A DNA stretch of 64,000 bases from Gymnogyps californianus (Eukaryota; Chordata; Aves; Accipitriformes; Cathartidae). Location of the stretch: NCBI RefSeq assembly GCF_018139145.2, contig NC_059476.1:4835501-4899500 (forward strand), read 5' to 3'. Positions 12,104 to 24,700 of the stretch are shown here, one piece after another. Each line of letters starts with the position of its first letter. Positions within the stretch are counted from its first letter, which is position 1. The notes under the pieces are model-generated. The model saw nothing but the letters and a program-made list of their open reading frames with translations. It had not been told where the DNA came from and searched no databases. The position numbers and the translations under genes were made by a program.

Positions 12104-12632
12104 TGAAAGCTAGTGAAAGAAAAGTTTGTTGTTCTAGAGCTCTTTTCAATTGCATGAGGAAACTGTCATATAGGAAAGAAGAGATTATTATCAGTCGTAA
12201 TGCTGTAATGCTAAAAGAAGGTTTGCTCTCTTTGTACTTCTCATCCGCCTCCCTAGTGAAAAATAACATGCTTTTCCTTTACATGAAAAATAGAAGAAAG
12301 CAAAAATTACTATTTGTGCTGAGTTTTTTCTAGTCCAGCTATACAAAAAGTCATTTTCCAAACCTCAAAATCTATTTCAAGTCTTTAAGGAAAGAATAAG
12401 AGATCTTTGGGCTGGTAATGCCAAAGTACTCCATGGTCTTTAAAATGCTGCATTAATTGCAATCTTTTCCATCTTTTCTGGATATCTTTGTAATGATTCA
12501 GATTGCTTTCTCTGTTGTATATTGCCATTATTCACAGCCAGGAATGCTAGGGAAGGAGTGAGGTCCCGCAGTGCTTGTTGTTGTGCTAACACGGAGCGGT
12601 AGAGGCAGCCCCTGCTTAGGGTGTCCCACAGC

Positions 12633-12636
<4 letters not shown>

Positions 12637-12664
<28 letters not shown>
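12637..12664 (+). repeat. (AC)14 microsatellite
   Basis: A perfect run of 28 bases of AC, followed by interrupted ACAC pieces to about 12686. It is likely length-polymorphic. Confidence 0.97.
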
Positions 12665-12667
<3 letters not shown>

Positions 12668-13480
12668 TACACACAAATACACGCACATGGGCTGATGCTG
12701 CCGTTTCCTAACTTCTGAGACTTTGTAATCACAGTGCTGTTTCAGTATGGGTTTTGGATATCGTTTAGCCATATTATTCTTGGCAGGCAGTTTTATAAGG
12801 ATCCTGATCAAAAGATCATTGCAAGTTCTGGAAAAAAAATGTTTTCATTTTAGAAGAACAAGATCCTTGACTCCTTTGGATAACCCACTTCCAACACCTA
12901 TTGGTGAGAGGCTGCTCCCCTCTTCGGCTCAGGTCTCATAGTATTTAATAGGTACAATTGCTCTTCTGGCAGCAATATTGCAGTTCCTGGCAAATTTCAG
13001 AGCTTCTGATCTACTGTACCCCACACAGCTACTTAGCGAACCTGGAAGTTATGGAGTGCTAAAAATCAGGGAAATGCTTGGAAGTGTGCTTGCTTGGAAA
13101 GGCTGGGTGAGGCTTCCATGTCCTGCTTCCTCCACATGCCACTTGTCGTTTGAAAAAGTTCTGATCAGGTTGTTAAATCACTCTGATGTTAATGTGCTCC
13201 AGGTGGTCTTACGCTGCTGGGAGCTGACATGTGTTTCATCACGGAGAGACACAGCAGTAAGCGCTTATGAAATGGAAACACTGCAAAGGCTGCCAGTTGT
13301 CATTTATTCAACAAGCAGAACGGTCACCGCTGATTATAATGCACCACCACACCGCCGGTGCAATCCCTGAACCACAAACAGAACCCCTGCAATAAATACA
13401 AATAAAGTCGAGAAAGGGCTGCTGAGACTTAAATAAACAAAACCATCTGCTAAAAATTGACCTCACCTCCTTTACAAAAG

Positions 13481-13499
13481 CCCTCCCTAAAAGGGAGGG
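13481..13499. other. GC-rich hairpin
   Basis: CCCTCCC and GGGAGGG form a perfect 7-bp stem around the 5-base loop TAAAA. No T run follows that would suggest pol III termination, and the flanks do not extend the stem into a pre-miRNA-length fold. Confidence 0.6.
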
Positions 13500-15842
13500 T
13501 GGCTGCCAAATGCATGCGTGCTGCTTGCCTCTGTGGTTAGGGAACCGTGATGAACGGCATTTACAGGCTCAGAGTGGATCATTCTGGGGTCGCTGGCTCT
13601 ACAAGTGGATCCTTTTTGGTTCAGTGCTTGAGCCTGAGTCGTAGCGCCCTTCTGGATCACCTCTGTGAGGAGCCTGGAAATCAAAAACGGGCAGTGGGAT
13701 ACCTTGGCTGACAACAGGCTATATGCCATACCCATTGCAGCAGAAAGCCTAACATGTTAACTTTTCCCTGAAGAAGCCTGGTGGCCAGCCCCAGCCTCTG
13801 GTTTCTTTGCAGAAGACTTCTACGTAGTGCGAGTGGATGCAGTGTTACTCACACCTCAGTACCTTGACAGGAGTTAACCCAGCATCATTTAAGTCAACAG
13901 GAATATAATGTCTTTATGAGAATGAGATTTGTGTGCATTGGATACCCATTACCTTGCGTGTAGGTTGGGATTGTTCAGTGCCAACAATGGTCTGTATTCT
14001 TTGGCAGTCTAAGCCCTTCAGATTTGTAGGGATGTTGTATGGAGTGAGAAGAGATGAAGAAACCGCTGGCCCAGGCTGGCTCGTCAGAAGGAAGCCTCAG
14101 ATATTTGTGACTGAGAAACCCAAGGCCCATTGTTAAAAATTTTTGTTTTACTCTGAGTCTTTGACTAGGATTTTCAAAGACATGTAGGTGCTGAGGAGGA
14201 CCAGGAGGTCCCAAGCAGGGTATAGAACTGTGTTTCCCATGGGTGGAGCAGACCTAAGCTGCAAACAGACCCGACTTTCCGATGGAAAGCGTGGAGCACT
14301 TCAACCTTTCTCCTGAACATGGCTCCCAGCAGGCAGCTCTGCCTGGTCGAACACTGGCTGGAGGACAAGGAGACAGAAACAGGCAGTAACTGGACAAATG
14401 TATTTTGCCCTTTCCTGGGTCTTTCCCTCTGCAGGGCTGGTGGCTGGTCCTGCAGCCAGAGCACAAGTGATGCCCTGGGGAGGGTCAGACACCCCATGGC
14501 CTCCTTCCCCTTCCCATACTCTGTCCATACCTCATTCCACTGTGTGGGATAAATTATACAGCCAGCATGGAGATCAGAGCACTTCCAGTAGTCAAAAAAG
14601 CATTTTATGGCAATGTCACCACCCAAATATAAAATGTCTTAACAGAGGAAACTATCAGCCATGAGTATCTGTGACCAAAGGCTTTTTTAAGATCCAAAAT
14701 ATTCTGAGTTAACCAATATAGACGAGGGAATAAAAAATATCTGTCCTTTCCTCTGGCCTGATGTTAGTGGACAATTTTAATAGATTTCTTGCTGCAGCTT
14801 CTGCACCTCAGCAGCATGCCCATGCCAGCATGGGCTCGGCACCCTGGTCATTTGTGTGGCGCAAACAGTCATGGCAAACAAAGTTGTCCCCCGCCCTTTA
14901 CTGATTCTGCCGTATAGCTCAGCTGACACGGATATACCATAGTTGAAGGTCTCAGCACCTTAGGGCTGAACGATGAGGCTAACTAAAGCCTCCTGTCCCC
15001 CCTTTTTAAATGGTAGATTAAAAATGATTGAATTGAATCACTTTTGCATGGGAGCTCTTCTCTTGTAAACTTCTGGATAATAGAGCATGGTATACCAACA
15101 TATCTAGTATCTTCTCCATTTAACGGCAATACGAACAGAATAATTTTAATGGCAAGGTCATTATAATGGTTCCTCTTCTTTACTAAACCTCATACCACAG
15201 CCCTAAATACTGAGTTATGTTTTCAGCCGCTAAAATCCCCCCTCCCTTTCTTAAAGTATCAGAAATGTCTGAGAGAATGAGCATTTAAATGTTTTCCTAC
15301 TGTTGCGCTGAATTTGTCAGCTTGCTGGTTAAAAGTATTTGAAGCCAACATTTGTTTCAGTCACACTGGAAGTTCGTTTTCCATCAGTTCCTCTCTGCTT
15401 ATTTCTGACATTTCGTCTACTAAATTTAAATTACATTTTTCAGTCTGTTCGTAAGACGTTCTTTTTTTTGGCTTCAAACTGTCATACTAACTAGCTGCTA
15501 TAACTAACTGCTATACAAACTATTGTGCTACAAGTAAAAATGGACCATTTGTTTATGTAACTGTCTTTAGAACTGGGGAAACTTTCAAGCCAAGGGATAC
15601 ATTGCTACTGAAATCTCACCGTTTGGGGAAAGTTGTTGCTGTCTCTGTCTTTATAAGCGTTACAGCCAGCTTTTCATTTTCCTTTTATAAGGAAGCATCT
15701 TTTCCAGGTCAGTATTGCCTCATTTAGATTTGGTCTTGTTTCTCTTCAACTCTGAAGTCCTCTCAGGTTATTTGAGACCCGCTGTGTTTTTAGCTTAGTT
15801 GTGACTGAGTACTGTTTGATACCATTTGGTATCATTTGCTAT

Positions 15843-15909
15843 CGGGGGTTGGAATGAGATGATCTTTAAGGTCCTTTCCAACCCAAACCATTCTATGATT
15901 CTATGATTT
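15843..15909 (+). mobile_element. CR1 LINE 3'-end fragment, plus strand
   Basis: GGGGGTTGGAATGAGATGATC, then TTTAAGGTCCTTTCCAACCC and CATTCTATGATTCTATGATT, is the canonical CR1 3' terminus. Only the last ~65 bases remain, so no protein is encoded. Confidence 0.95.
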
Positions 15910-18206
15910 CCAAATATCATTTTCATCATTATAATTATGCCTTTCATCCTCAATGTACTAGTCATTAGTGGGAGGAGTTGTACCTAATTATTATACCAAA
16001 CAAGTATTTTTCAGATGTCAAACTGCAACAGCAATAGGTCTGCAAATCACCTCTGTATGCGACCTAGCCAAAAGCACCGTGCCAACTTCTGGGTCTTCCA
16101 AGCAGGAAAGAGGAGAGAACGTCTACCACAAATGTGCACGTTCCACATCTTGAGAAATATTTATCGGTTAAACTTGAGATATTTATCAGTTTCTCCTCTA
16201 ATAATTCTGTTTTTCATCTACTGAATGCTGTGTCTTTTCAGCTAAGAAAGAGTCAAGTTCTGCATCTGTTTTTTTGGGGGGTAGTATTACCATTAATAAG
16301 AGACTTGCACTTTTATTTTCAAGGGCAATTTATCATACTATATCTCCATGCTAAGTGATTGATAGGAAATCCAGTTTAATCCATTGCTTGTGGAAGAAAA
16401 TCCAACTAGAATTTTAACTAGATGAAGAAAATGTGAGTTATTTTGCTGCTTCTAAGTGGACTGCATACAAGTCCAAATTAAAAAATGTCTTTGAAAGTTG
16501 ACTTGGGACTGCTGATACTAGACTGATTCTATTCATTCATCCAAAATATTGGATTTCATTGACATTATCAAGTACAAGGCTAACGTCTCTTACTAATCCT
16601 CAGCTCCTAGCAGTCTTTACTATCATACACCATCTCTGGGTTTGTGTGTGAAAATCCAGGAAAACATCTTAACTTTGACAAAAGATGTGTTTCAGCCAAA
16701 GCATCGGTAGGACATCTCGTTCTGTAAAGGTACTGCTTCAGACCTCTGATAGATGTCAGTTTTACTGAGCACTCCTGGATAAGGTTGGGGATCTCCGCTC
16801 TTGGACCATGGTGTATCTGCAAGAAAACAGAAAATCTCTAAAGAACATTTGGTCACATAAGATATCTTATACTTTCAGTTAATTCAGGTTTAATTAAAAG
16901 AAAAAATATTATCTATTGCATGTGAACTGTTGCTTATCCCATGAATTGAAAAATGTGAGTCCAATCCCACGAAATGTGAGGTTAATTAAAGTAAAACATT
17001 TGGGCTTTTTCTGAAGCTTGTGTTTCCCCATTATCCATGGGTTTCCTATTTCATTTTCAGGTTTGCTTTCCCAGCCATGTGGGCTAGAAATGAACTTTTT
17101 AAAAGAAAGTTGAGACTCTTACACATTAAATAAGTTTAGCTGGTGGACCTCTAAAGAAAATATTCATTACCAAGCAACTTGTAATAAAATCTTTCCTCAG
17201 TGGCATGGTGTGTGCAGTGCTGTTCTTCATGGGCTGGCTTCTTCGAGTGTTTGGTGTGCGTTGCTCTTGGTTGGCTGGCTGACCTCCAGCCCTCTTCCAG
17301 GGTCAAGGTAAACATTGGAAACCTACACAGTGAACACAAGTCCATGGATTGGCCTCATTATTGCTGCCGGTGAGTTGGCTACTCGACGGGTAGTGTTCTT
17401 CAGAAGTCAAGTATTTGCATTCATCTGTTTTCACAAGAGATTCTGCTTATGCTTTTGACCTTAAAACAATGCCTTTCTATGCTTTTACCATGACAAACAC
17501 TGTATAAATAAAAATGCATTTTTTGTTCTAACACCTGAGAATCTTAGGAAATACCAAGTCTGTGCTGAGCTAAAGGAGGAGGAACTGCCAACACAAGAAA
17601 ATAGAGCAGGCATTGAACCAATTAGCACCACATGGTTTCATTTAATGTATTTATTACAGTTTCTATTAAAAAGCCAGTACTTGCCCAGTTACATAATGTT
17701 ATCATTTTGTGGATGGCAGGACTGGAACGGTCTTTATAAAATATGATGTTATTTTGGCTCATTATTCCAAGAACTTTTTCACTTTACTTCTGCTAAGTTT
17801 AAGGAAGCAGAATGAGGCTGATCCTGATAGTTTAGAAGGAAACAGGTACAAATTTTGTAAAATAGTAGTTAAGTACTGGTTGTACAGGTGAAGTGAAATG
17901 TACAGGAAGACACTGTCACAATTCCAGTTGCCATCATGTTGCGTTGGACACCATTGATAGAGAAAGTGGAACAAATACACAAATCAAATTACTTTACTGC
18001 TGCTCAGGGTCTGCCACACAGCCCGGGACAGGTCCAGAGCTGGCAGCTGCTCTCTTCTTTGTATTTTGTCTCACTCCAAATTATGCAAGCTCTTCACGTC
18101 TCTAAGCATGAGCAGGATATTTGCCACCAGTTGATGTCACTAAGGAAAAACTCCCTGTGTTGTGGCTGAGGCTCTCAACGAGGTAATTTTCTCCAGGCTG
18201 CAAAGG
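15910..18206. other. intergenic, no gene recognised
   Basis: AT-rich DNA between two plus-strand CR1 fragments. I recognise no exon, RNA gene or other transposon. Confidence 0.55.
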
Positions 18207-18731
18207 TGACTGTGTTCAGCTCTGGGGCCCCCAACATAAGAAGGACATGGACCTGTTGGAGCGAGTCCGGAGGAGGGCCACAAAGAGGATCAGAGGGCTG
18301 GAGCACCTCTCCTCTGAGGACAGGCTGAGAGAGTTGGGGTTGTTCAGTCTGGAGAAGAGAAGGCTCCGGGGAGCCCTTATAGCAGCCTTCCAGTACCTAA
18401 AGGGGGCCTGCAAGAAAGCTGGAGAGGGACTTTTTACAAGGGCATGTAGTGATAGGACGAGGGGTAATGGCTTTAACCTGAAAGAGGGTAGATTTAGATG
18501 AGATGTAAGGAAGAAGTTCTTCCCTGTGAGGGTGGTGAGGCACTGGAGGAGGTTGTCCAGAGAAGCTGTGGATGCCCCCTCCCTGGCAGTCTTCAAGGCC
18601 AGGCTGGATGGGGCTTTGAGCAACCTGGTCTAGTGGAAGGTGTCCCTGGCCATGGCAGGGGGGTTGGAACTAGATGATCTTTAAGGTCCCTTCCAACTCA
18701 AACCATTCTATGATTCTATGGTTCTATGATC
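18207..18731 (+). mobile_element. CR1 LINE fragment, 3' end, plus strand
   Basis: This is about 525 bases of the 3' end of a CR1 element. It runs from the ORF2 C-terminal region through the short 3' UTR (GGTTGGAACTAGATGATC, then AAGGTCCCTTCCAACTC) to the tail repeats ATTCTATGATTCTATGG. The 5' boundary is approximate. It shares orientation with the 15843 fragment but is a separate insertion, since each has its own 3' tail. Confidence 0.96.
18211..18633 (+). pseudogene. CR1 ORF2 C-terminal remnant
   Basis: The frame reads through the CR1 ORF2 C-terminus: [17 protein letters not shown], then [37 protein letters not shown] and, after the break, FFPVRVVRHW and APSLAVFKARLDGALSNLV before TAG at 18631-18633. 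An in-frame TGA at 18499-18501 stands where a leucine codon is usual. The reverse-transcriptase and endonuclease domains are absent because of 5' truncation. It is non-functional LINE debris, not a host gene. Confidence 0.93.
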
Positions 18732-21700
18732 CTGAAATGATTGGCTAGATTTTCCTCAGACTCTTAAAATAACTTTCCAACGCCCCAGATTATCAAAATG
18801 AAGCCCTGCAAAGTGCTTTCTCAGCACTGGCCAGGGAGCTTAAATCCATTAAACCTCAAACCTTAACTTTTATAACCCCCTGCTGCTGTCACAGGCCTAT
18901 TCCCAGTCCCTTAAGGCAATTTTCCGAAGGATGGTGGAGCTGGTGAGTGACTTGCTGAGAGTCTGAGAGGGGAATACTTAGTTATCTATGTTGGCATTGC
19001 TGAGCTGATATCAATGTACATCCACAGATTTATGTCATCTAGAGATCAAGCCTTGCAGATGTTCCCATACCTTAAGAAAATAATACAGCTCATTGTGCTC
19101 TTGCCCTTATCTTCTTCTTTCCTCCCACTCTTTATTTAGCACAACCTTTTGTTGCAACTTCCCCTCCCCTTCTGACACTATTTTCCATAATCAATTACAT
19201 TATACTTATTTTTGGTTTTGTACTGGTACATATCATCTCACCATATACATTTCCATATATGTTTCTATATAACATACCGTATACATTTCTAAACCTTGAC
19301 TTACTTGAAAAATAAAAGTAATAAAGTCAGATGTTCGGTTAAAATTTTCGAAGCTTGATTTAAAAATTAAAAGAAGAGTACAAATATTAAAAAAAAAGAC
19401 TGGAAGAAATGACATTTCAACACATCATTCTGAAATCTCCTGTCGCTTTGCCCTGATTCATGGTCGAACTGTTTGTCAAGACCCTCTTCAAAATGGTCTG
19501 CTGTGGATCTGCTCACTTTGCAGAGCTGGTGTTTTACATCTGAAAACAAGCACAGAAATAGGAGTTTGTGTTCCTGTTGAATATAGGACCAATTCCACTG
19601 ATTTCCATGGTATTACTTGAGCAATAAGCGACTGTTTGGTATAAATTTTTAAAAAAAAAAAAGGAAAATTCATATCTAAAATGTGAAATGAGATCTCTTT
19701 TCCAATGAAAAATACTTTCAATGTCTGCTCTTATTCTGCTTAATGCCTGACAGTGCTGTAGACTGAGCCCTTATTACTGAGAAATTGTTTATTTAAATCA
19801 CCACAAAATCGCAAATATCTGCAAATAGAACACTTGAAGTTTTATACTGTTCAGGACAATGACTATATCCACAATAGCCTGAGTTTTGAGTATGTGGTTT
19901 CTTGGCCGCATCATTCTAAGTTAGTTAAATAGAATAGTGGGGTTTTGAGGATATTGTCTCTTGGAATTCCTGCAATAGTTACTGTGGATTAACACATAAA
20001 ATAATCACAGTCTTATAAGTGTTAATTGTTCTAAAACGTAGGATAAAGATTATATTCCTGACACACAGCCAACTAGAAAATTACCCCCTTATTAATGCTC
20101 TAACCTGAGAAGAAAAAAACCTGTGACACAGGACCCATTAGAACACTAGGAAATATAATAGGATCTTTTCTTCTTTTTTTTTTCCCCTTTTTCCTTCAGT
20201 GATAACAGTAATAATAATAACAACACAGGATATATAATAAATTTTATAAAATTGAATATATTTTCTTGGTTGCAACACAATGACTTTGCTTAGCTTGCCT
20301 GGACTCAACATAGCATTCATTTATGTAAATTTTTATTAGCATTTAAGTTTAATCATCTTTTTTTTTTCAGTAATCAGAAAATTGGATTAATTTTTCTTCT
20401 TTTCAAATGAAAGCCCTATCCAAATGAAGACAATGGGACCTGTGTCACTGACTGCAGCACTAACACCACCAAAGTCAGTACACGTTACCTGTGTCACGTA
20501 CCACACAGCACAGTTATGGCACGAGGACCTGGTAACTTGAGAGGTGGGCCACCAAACTGTCCCATGTCCTTGGTGACCCACATCCTTGTCCCCAGCACAA
20601 AGAGAGAAGGATGCTGAGTAACACCATGGACTTGTTCCTCCACAGACGGTGACGTCTTCTGCTGGGGACCACAGGGTGATGAGCGCAGGGGTCAAGCAGA
20701 GGAAGGCTTTGCGGTAGATCATCACCTGGCTCCACAAAACCTGAGCTCTGTGGGTACTACATTGACCTCTTCTCAAGAAACCTTCACAAAAGCACAGCGT
20801 GCATTTCCTCAGCTGGGCTAGGGGAATCAACAACGATCAGGATTCAAAGCCGTACAGATTGATGAGTGCCACTGAAATCTCTCTGCTGGGCTGATCTTGT
20901 TTGTTTTTCTTTACCTCCATTAAAGAACGTATCTGGATGTGCTTTTGTTACTGGAACAACCTCTGGAAAGCGTATGGTGACTGCAAGCAACAAAACATCT
21001 TTTGTTAATGTACTGTGGGTGATTACCAAGACATGGTTGCAAATTTGGAAAAATCAGTTCTTATTTAAATATAATAAACAAGCTGGGTTTGAGATTTGCA
21101 AAAACTGTTTAATAATATTTCTGTCTCCAAGTGTCCATTTGTTCACGCTGATAGATATGAAAAATAACTTTATGGAAGTTGCACTGGAGAAAAATGAGTG
21201 TAGGAGGAGAACTAAGGAAAGGAATCTGAAGCAGAAACCACAGCCTCGTGATACAGGAAAGAAGGAAGTATCTGTTGTAACTTGTACGGGAAATTTATCT
21301 ATTGCACTGACATTTTGATGCTGTTGTTGGGGGTGCTTTGAGAGTAAATATTATTATACAAAGAAAAAGAAATTGTAGGGTCCTGACAAAACTAGATGCC
21401 AGCAATTTGATTCATTGCCTCAAGTAATTCGTGCATGTAAACAGAAGCCCCCAAACCCACTCCTACATACTACTGAAAATGTTCACTTTTGTTTTGTCAG
21501 CTGGATGTAAGTCATGTTACAGTTTGTTTAAAGAAAAAGCTTTTTATTTCAGAAAACATATTCCCCAGTAAGTCACAAGAGACCAGCCTGTATAGCAGAA
21601 AGTGCAACAAACTAAGATCTAGGGTAATCCTTACCCTGAGAATACAAGGGTAAACAAAATACATTTTCTAACCTAAAATATCTCTGCCTTCCTTGGACAT

Positions 21701-24700
21701 ATTATGTGATAAAGCCACGATGGTTTTACCTTCTTAAATATGAACAGAATTCTTTAAGAAAAGAAAAAAACACTTCCATTAATGTTCCTTCTCTTGAGTC
21801 TGTCCTGGGGGTGTTATTTATTCTTTGTGTTGCCGCATCCCCACCAACAGTGTTTGAATTCAGTGATATTTGCACACAAAATGTACCTGCCTTTTCTGAG
21901 AACTGTAGATATCTGTCACAGATGTACTGGTGACATTTTCCCGAGGACTTGTGATATGTTTGCCTTTAAAGCCTCTCTCCTCCCGATATTTAAATTCACA
22001 TGCTCTTTGGGATCTGCTATACACATTTCAGACACATCCTTTACCACTTAGTGGTGATGGTAAAGAAGAAAAGACAAATCAGCCAGAAAAGTCTGGCTCC
22101 TCCAAGAGAACAGTAAATAGGACAACTCAACTTCAATTACCCTGTTGTATCCTGGGAACATTTTGGATACTTCTGGCTTGGCATTTTCCCCAAAAGTCAA
22201 AATTGTCCAGACACACTAATAAAAAAATAGAGAACAATCAATTTCATTTCTAATTGGGGCAGATAAGAAAACACTCTTGCATTTATTTTTCTTGTCCAAG
22301 TCCCAAACAACGTCCCTCGACTCTGTGTTTTGGTTATGTGAGGCTGAAGTCAGACAAAGAATGAACAGCAGCCAAATATTGAATAAACATTTCTCAGGGA
22401 AGGTGACTGATAGTCAATCCATGATAACTCCCTGGCTTACTCCCTTTTTAAACTAAGGGGAAAACCTTTCGTTACATAATAGTTTTCTACAGATTTTTTA
22501 AAAAGTAATTTACAAAGCCAGTGAACATCAGCCTTTTACAATTCTATCAAAATTCTGTAATTTTTAAAGATGTCTTAGATATTCTCTGATTAGCTGAAAA
22601 TAGAATCTCTTGAATAATCTTTCTTTCGATTAAGATGTGATTTTTATTAAAAATGGATGTTTCCATGAAAATATTTTCAGTTTTCTCTCTTTTTTTAAGA
22701 TTGGCTCAATGTCAGTGAAGGCAACTGTGTGCTTGTGGGCTGCATGGGCTATGGCCTGAGACAGAGTTCTGCCAGTTATCATTCCAGTAAAGCACTTTTA
22801 TTAGAATATAAGGTACAGACAGGCAAAAAGAACTTTATTTTGATGTTTCTGAAAAAAAAAAAACCCACAAGTGAGACAACAGGTCGCCGAGGCTAAAGAA
22901 CAATGACCAGACTGAAGACAATAAACTTAGAGAAAGTTTCTCACCTTCTCATCTGGCAAAAAGTCTAAGTTGGCAAGGATTTGCTTTCCTCAGTTTGTAT
23001 TCAAAGCGCACTAATTGCTTTTTTTGCAAAAAAGACTGAATGCTTTGCAGATAGTAGATTGAAGTCAGCATTTCACTAAGCTTTTTTCAAGAGTGGTCTT
23101 TGCCACCATGGACTGAGAAGGTGATTTTCACTGCCAGAGAAAGCAGGAGATGATTGCTGTTCAAACACAGTGTGCTCTGAAAAGGGAGCTGCAACTCCTA
23201 ACGCAATGATTTCTTCCTTTGTTTCTTAACCTGAGATTTGGAAAAAATCTCCTGACTTCCATAGTTCAAGCATTTTAACCAGAGGATGGGAGAGAGAAGA
23301 AAACGGAGGCAGAGAGGGAAAAATACTTTGCCTAACCCTTATTCATTAATTGAGATGGAGGCTGCTAATTGCCTCACATTTTCACACCTTCATGCCACGT
23401 GTTTCGGCAAGATCGCAGCCTTTCTCCCCAACCACACCAAAGCATCAGTCAACACAAACTATGTCATTTGTCACGGCCTCCCCCTCCATCACTGCCATCT
23501 CCACAGAGCTCCCATGGTTGGACGCGTGGTGGGACAACCTGCTCGGCTTTATCCTCGCAGCTTCTTTACACTTAGGGGGTCGAAAGCAAACACGTTGTAA
23601 GTCTGAGAATTGCTTTGAGTGCGTGTGGTGAAACCGGCAGGTCTCAGTTCAGCGCCCCGGTCCCACGGCACGGGAGAGGCAAGGTTCATCGAGGCATGGC
23701 ATGGCACAGCTGGCTGATAGCGACAACCACAGCAGCACAAGGTTGACAGTGGACGTAAAGGAATATTTCCTGCACATTGCAAAACCTGGGCCACTTGGAC
23801 AAAAGTTGCTATTTTCTTTCACACTGGCTGATGCTAGAGAGTCCCTGGAGCCCGCTGGGTCTCCAAGCTGGTGAGCTCATGATACTTTTAATAATCAGAA
23901 GTTATTCCCATGTGGCTGGGCTGATAGACAGACTGACAGGATCTACCTTCAGGGTAGAAATTGCTCTGAAACTGTAACAGCAACACTGAGGGATTGATGT
24001 GGAGAGGTGCTGGGTTTTCACGGCTCCCTTGGCGTCTGCAGGGGTTGGATTGCTCTGCGCCAGTGCAGGATGAGAGGTGGGCGAAGAAACTGAGCTAGAA
24101 ACAAACCCAGCATTTCTATTTTTTGCTTTTTTCCAGGAAGCAAGCCTTCTCAGCTAGGGGCTTTTGCTGGAAGGCATTCAAAGCAATAAGATTATTTAAT
24201 TTCTTTCTTTTAGTTTGTGTATTTTGGGTGCTTTAAGTCAACTGGACCAGATTTCTGCCTGTTACAGCCATGGCACTGCAGCTGCCATAACATGGCTCAG
24301 CAGTGACAGCCACCTTGGGGCTCACGGCAGTCTCCTTTAGGGGTCTTCAGACCACCGTGGACTTCTAGGGGAACAGGGGAACCACCAGCCCTACCCATTG
24401 GGCACCGATTTCAGATGCTGCAAGAAGGGGGAGCCTGTGATCCCACCAGGGTGGCTCATGAACAAAGATTACAAGGTGGGAGGGACATTGCTCTCTTCTC
24501 CATCCCCTGTGACTTTGTGCCCAGCCCTGGCTGCTGGAAGCAGAAACTTTCCTTTCCCCAATTTGTTCCTTCTAATTTTCACCATTTTCAGCATGTGGAT
24601 TTTACTGTTAATTTTATTGCTTCTTCAGCTATGCTGTTTTCTTCTTATCCCCTGAATTCCCTAAGCTTTACGTCCTAGCAGGGTGGCTGTACACTTTGTT

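Larger units (their letters stand above)
12104..15842. other. intergenic, no gene recognised
   Basis: This holds an (AC)14 microsatellite and a GC hairpin at 13481-13499. Open frames near 12980-13370 and 14170-14660 overlap on both strands and show no conserved domain. I see nothing else I can name. Confidence 0.55.

Noticed and set aside
14174..14664. Overlapping frames of up to 150 codons on both strands
   Set aside because: Mutually exclusive frames in the same DNA with no recognisable protein family.
20387..21318. 148-codon minus and 150-codon plus frames
   Set aside because: Composition is like translated intergenic DNA. There is no signal peptide, domain or conserved motif.
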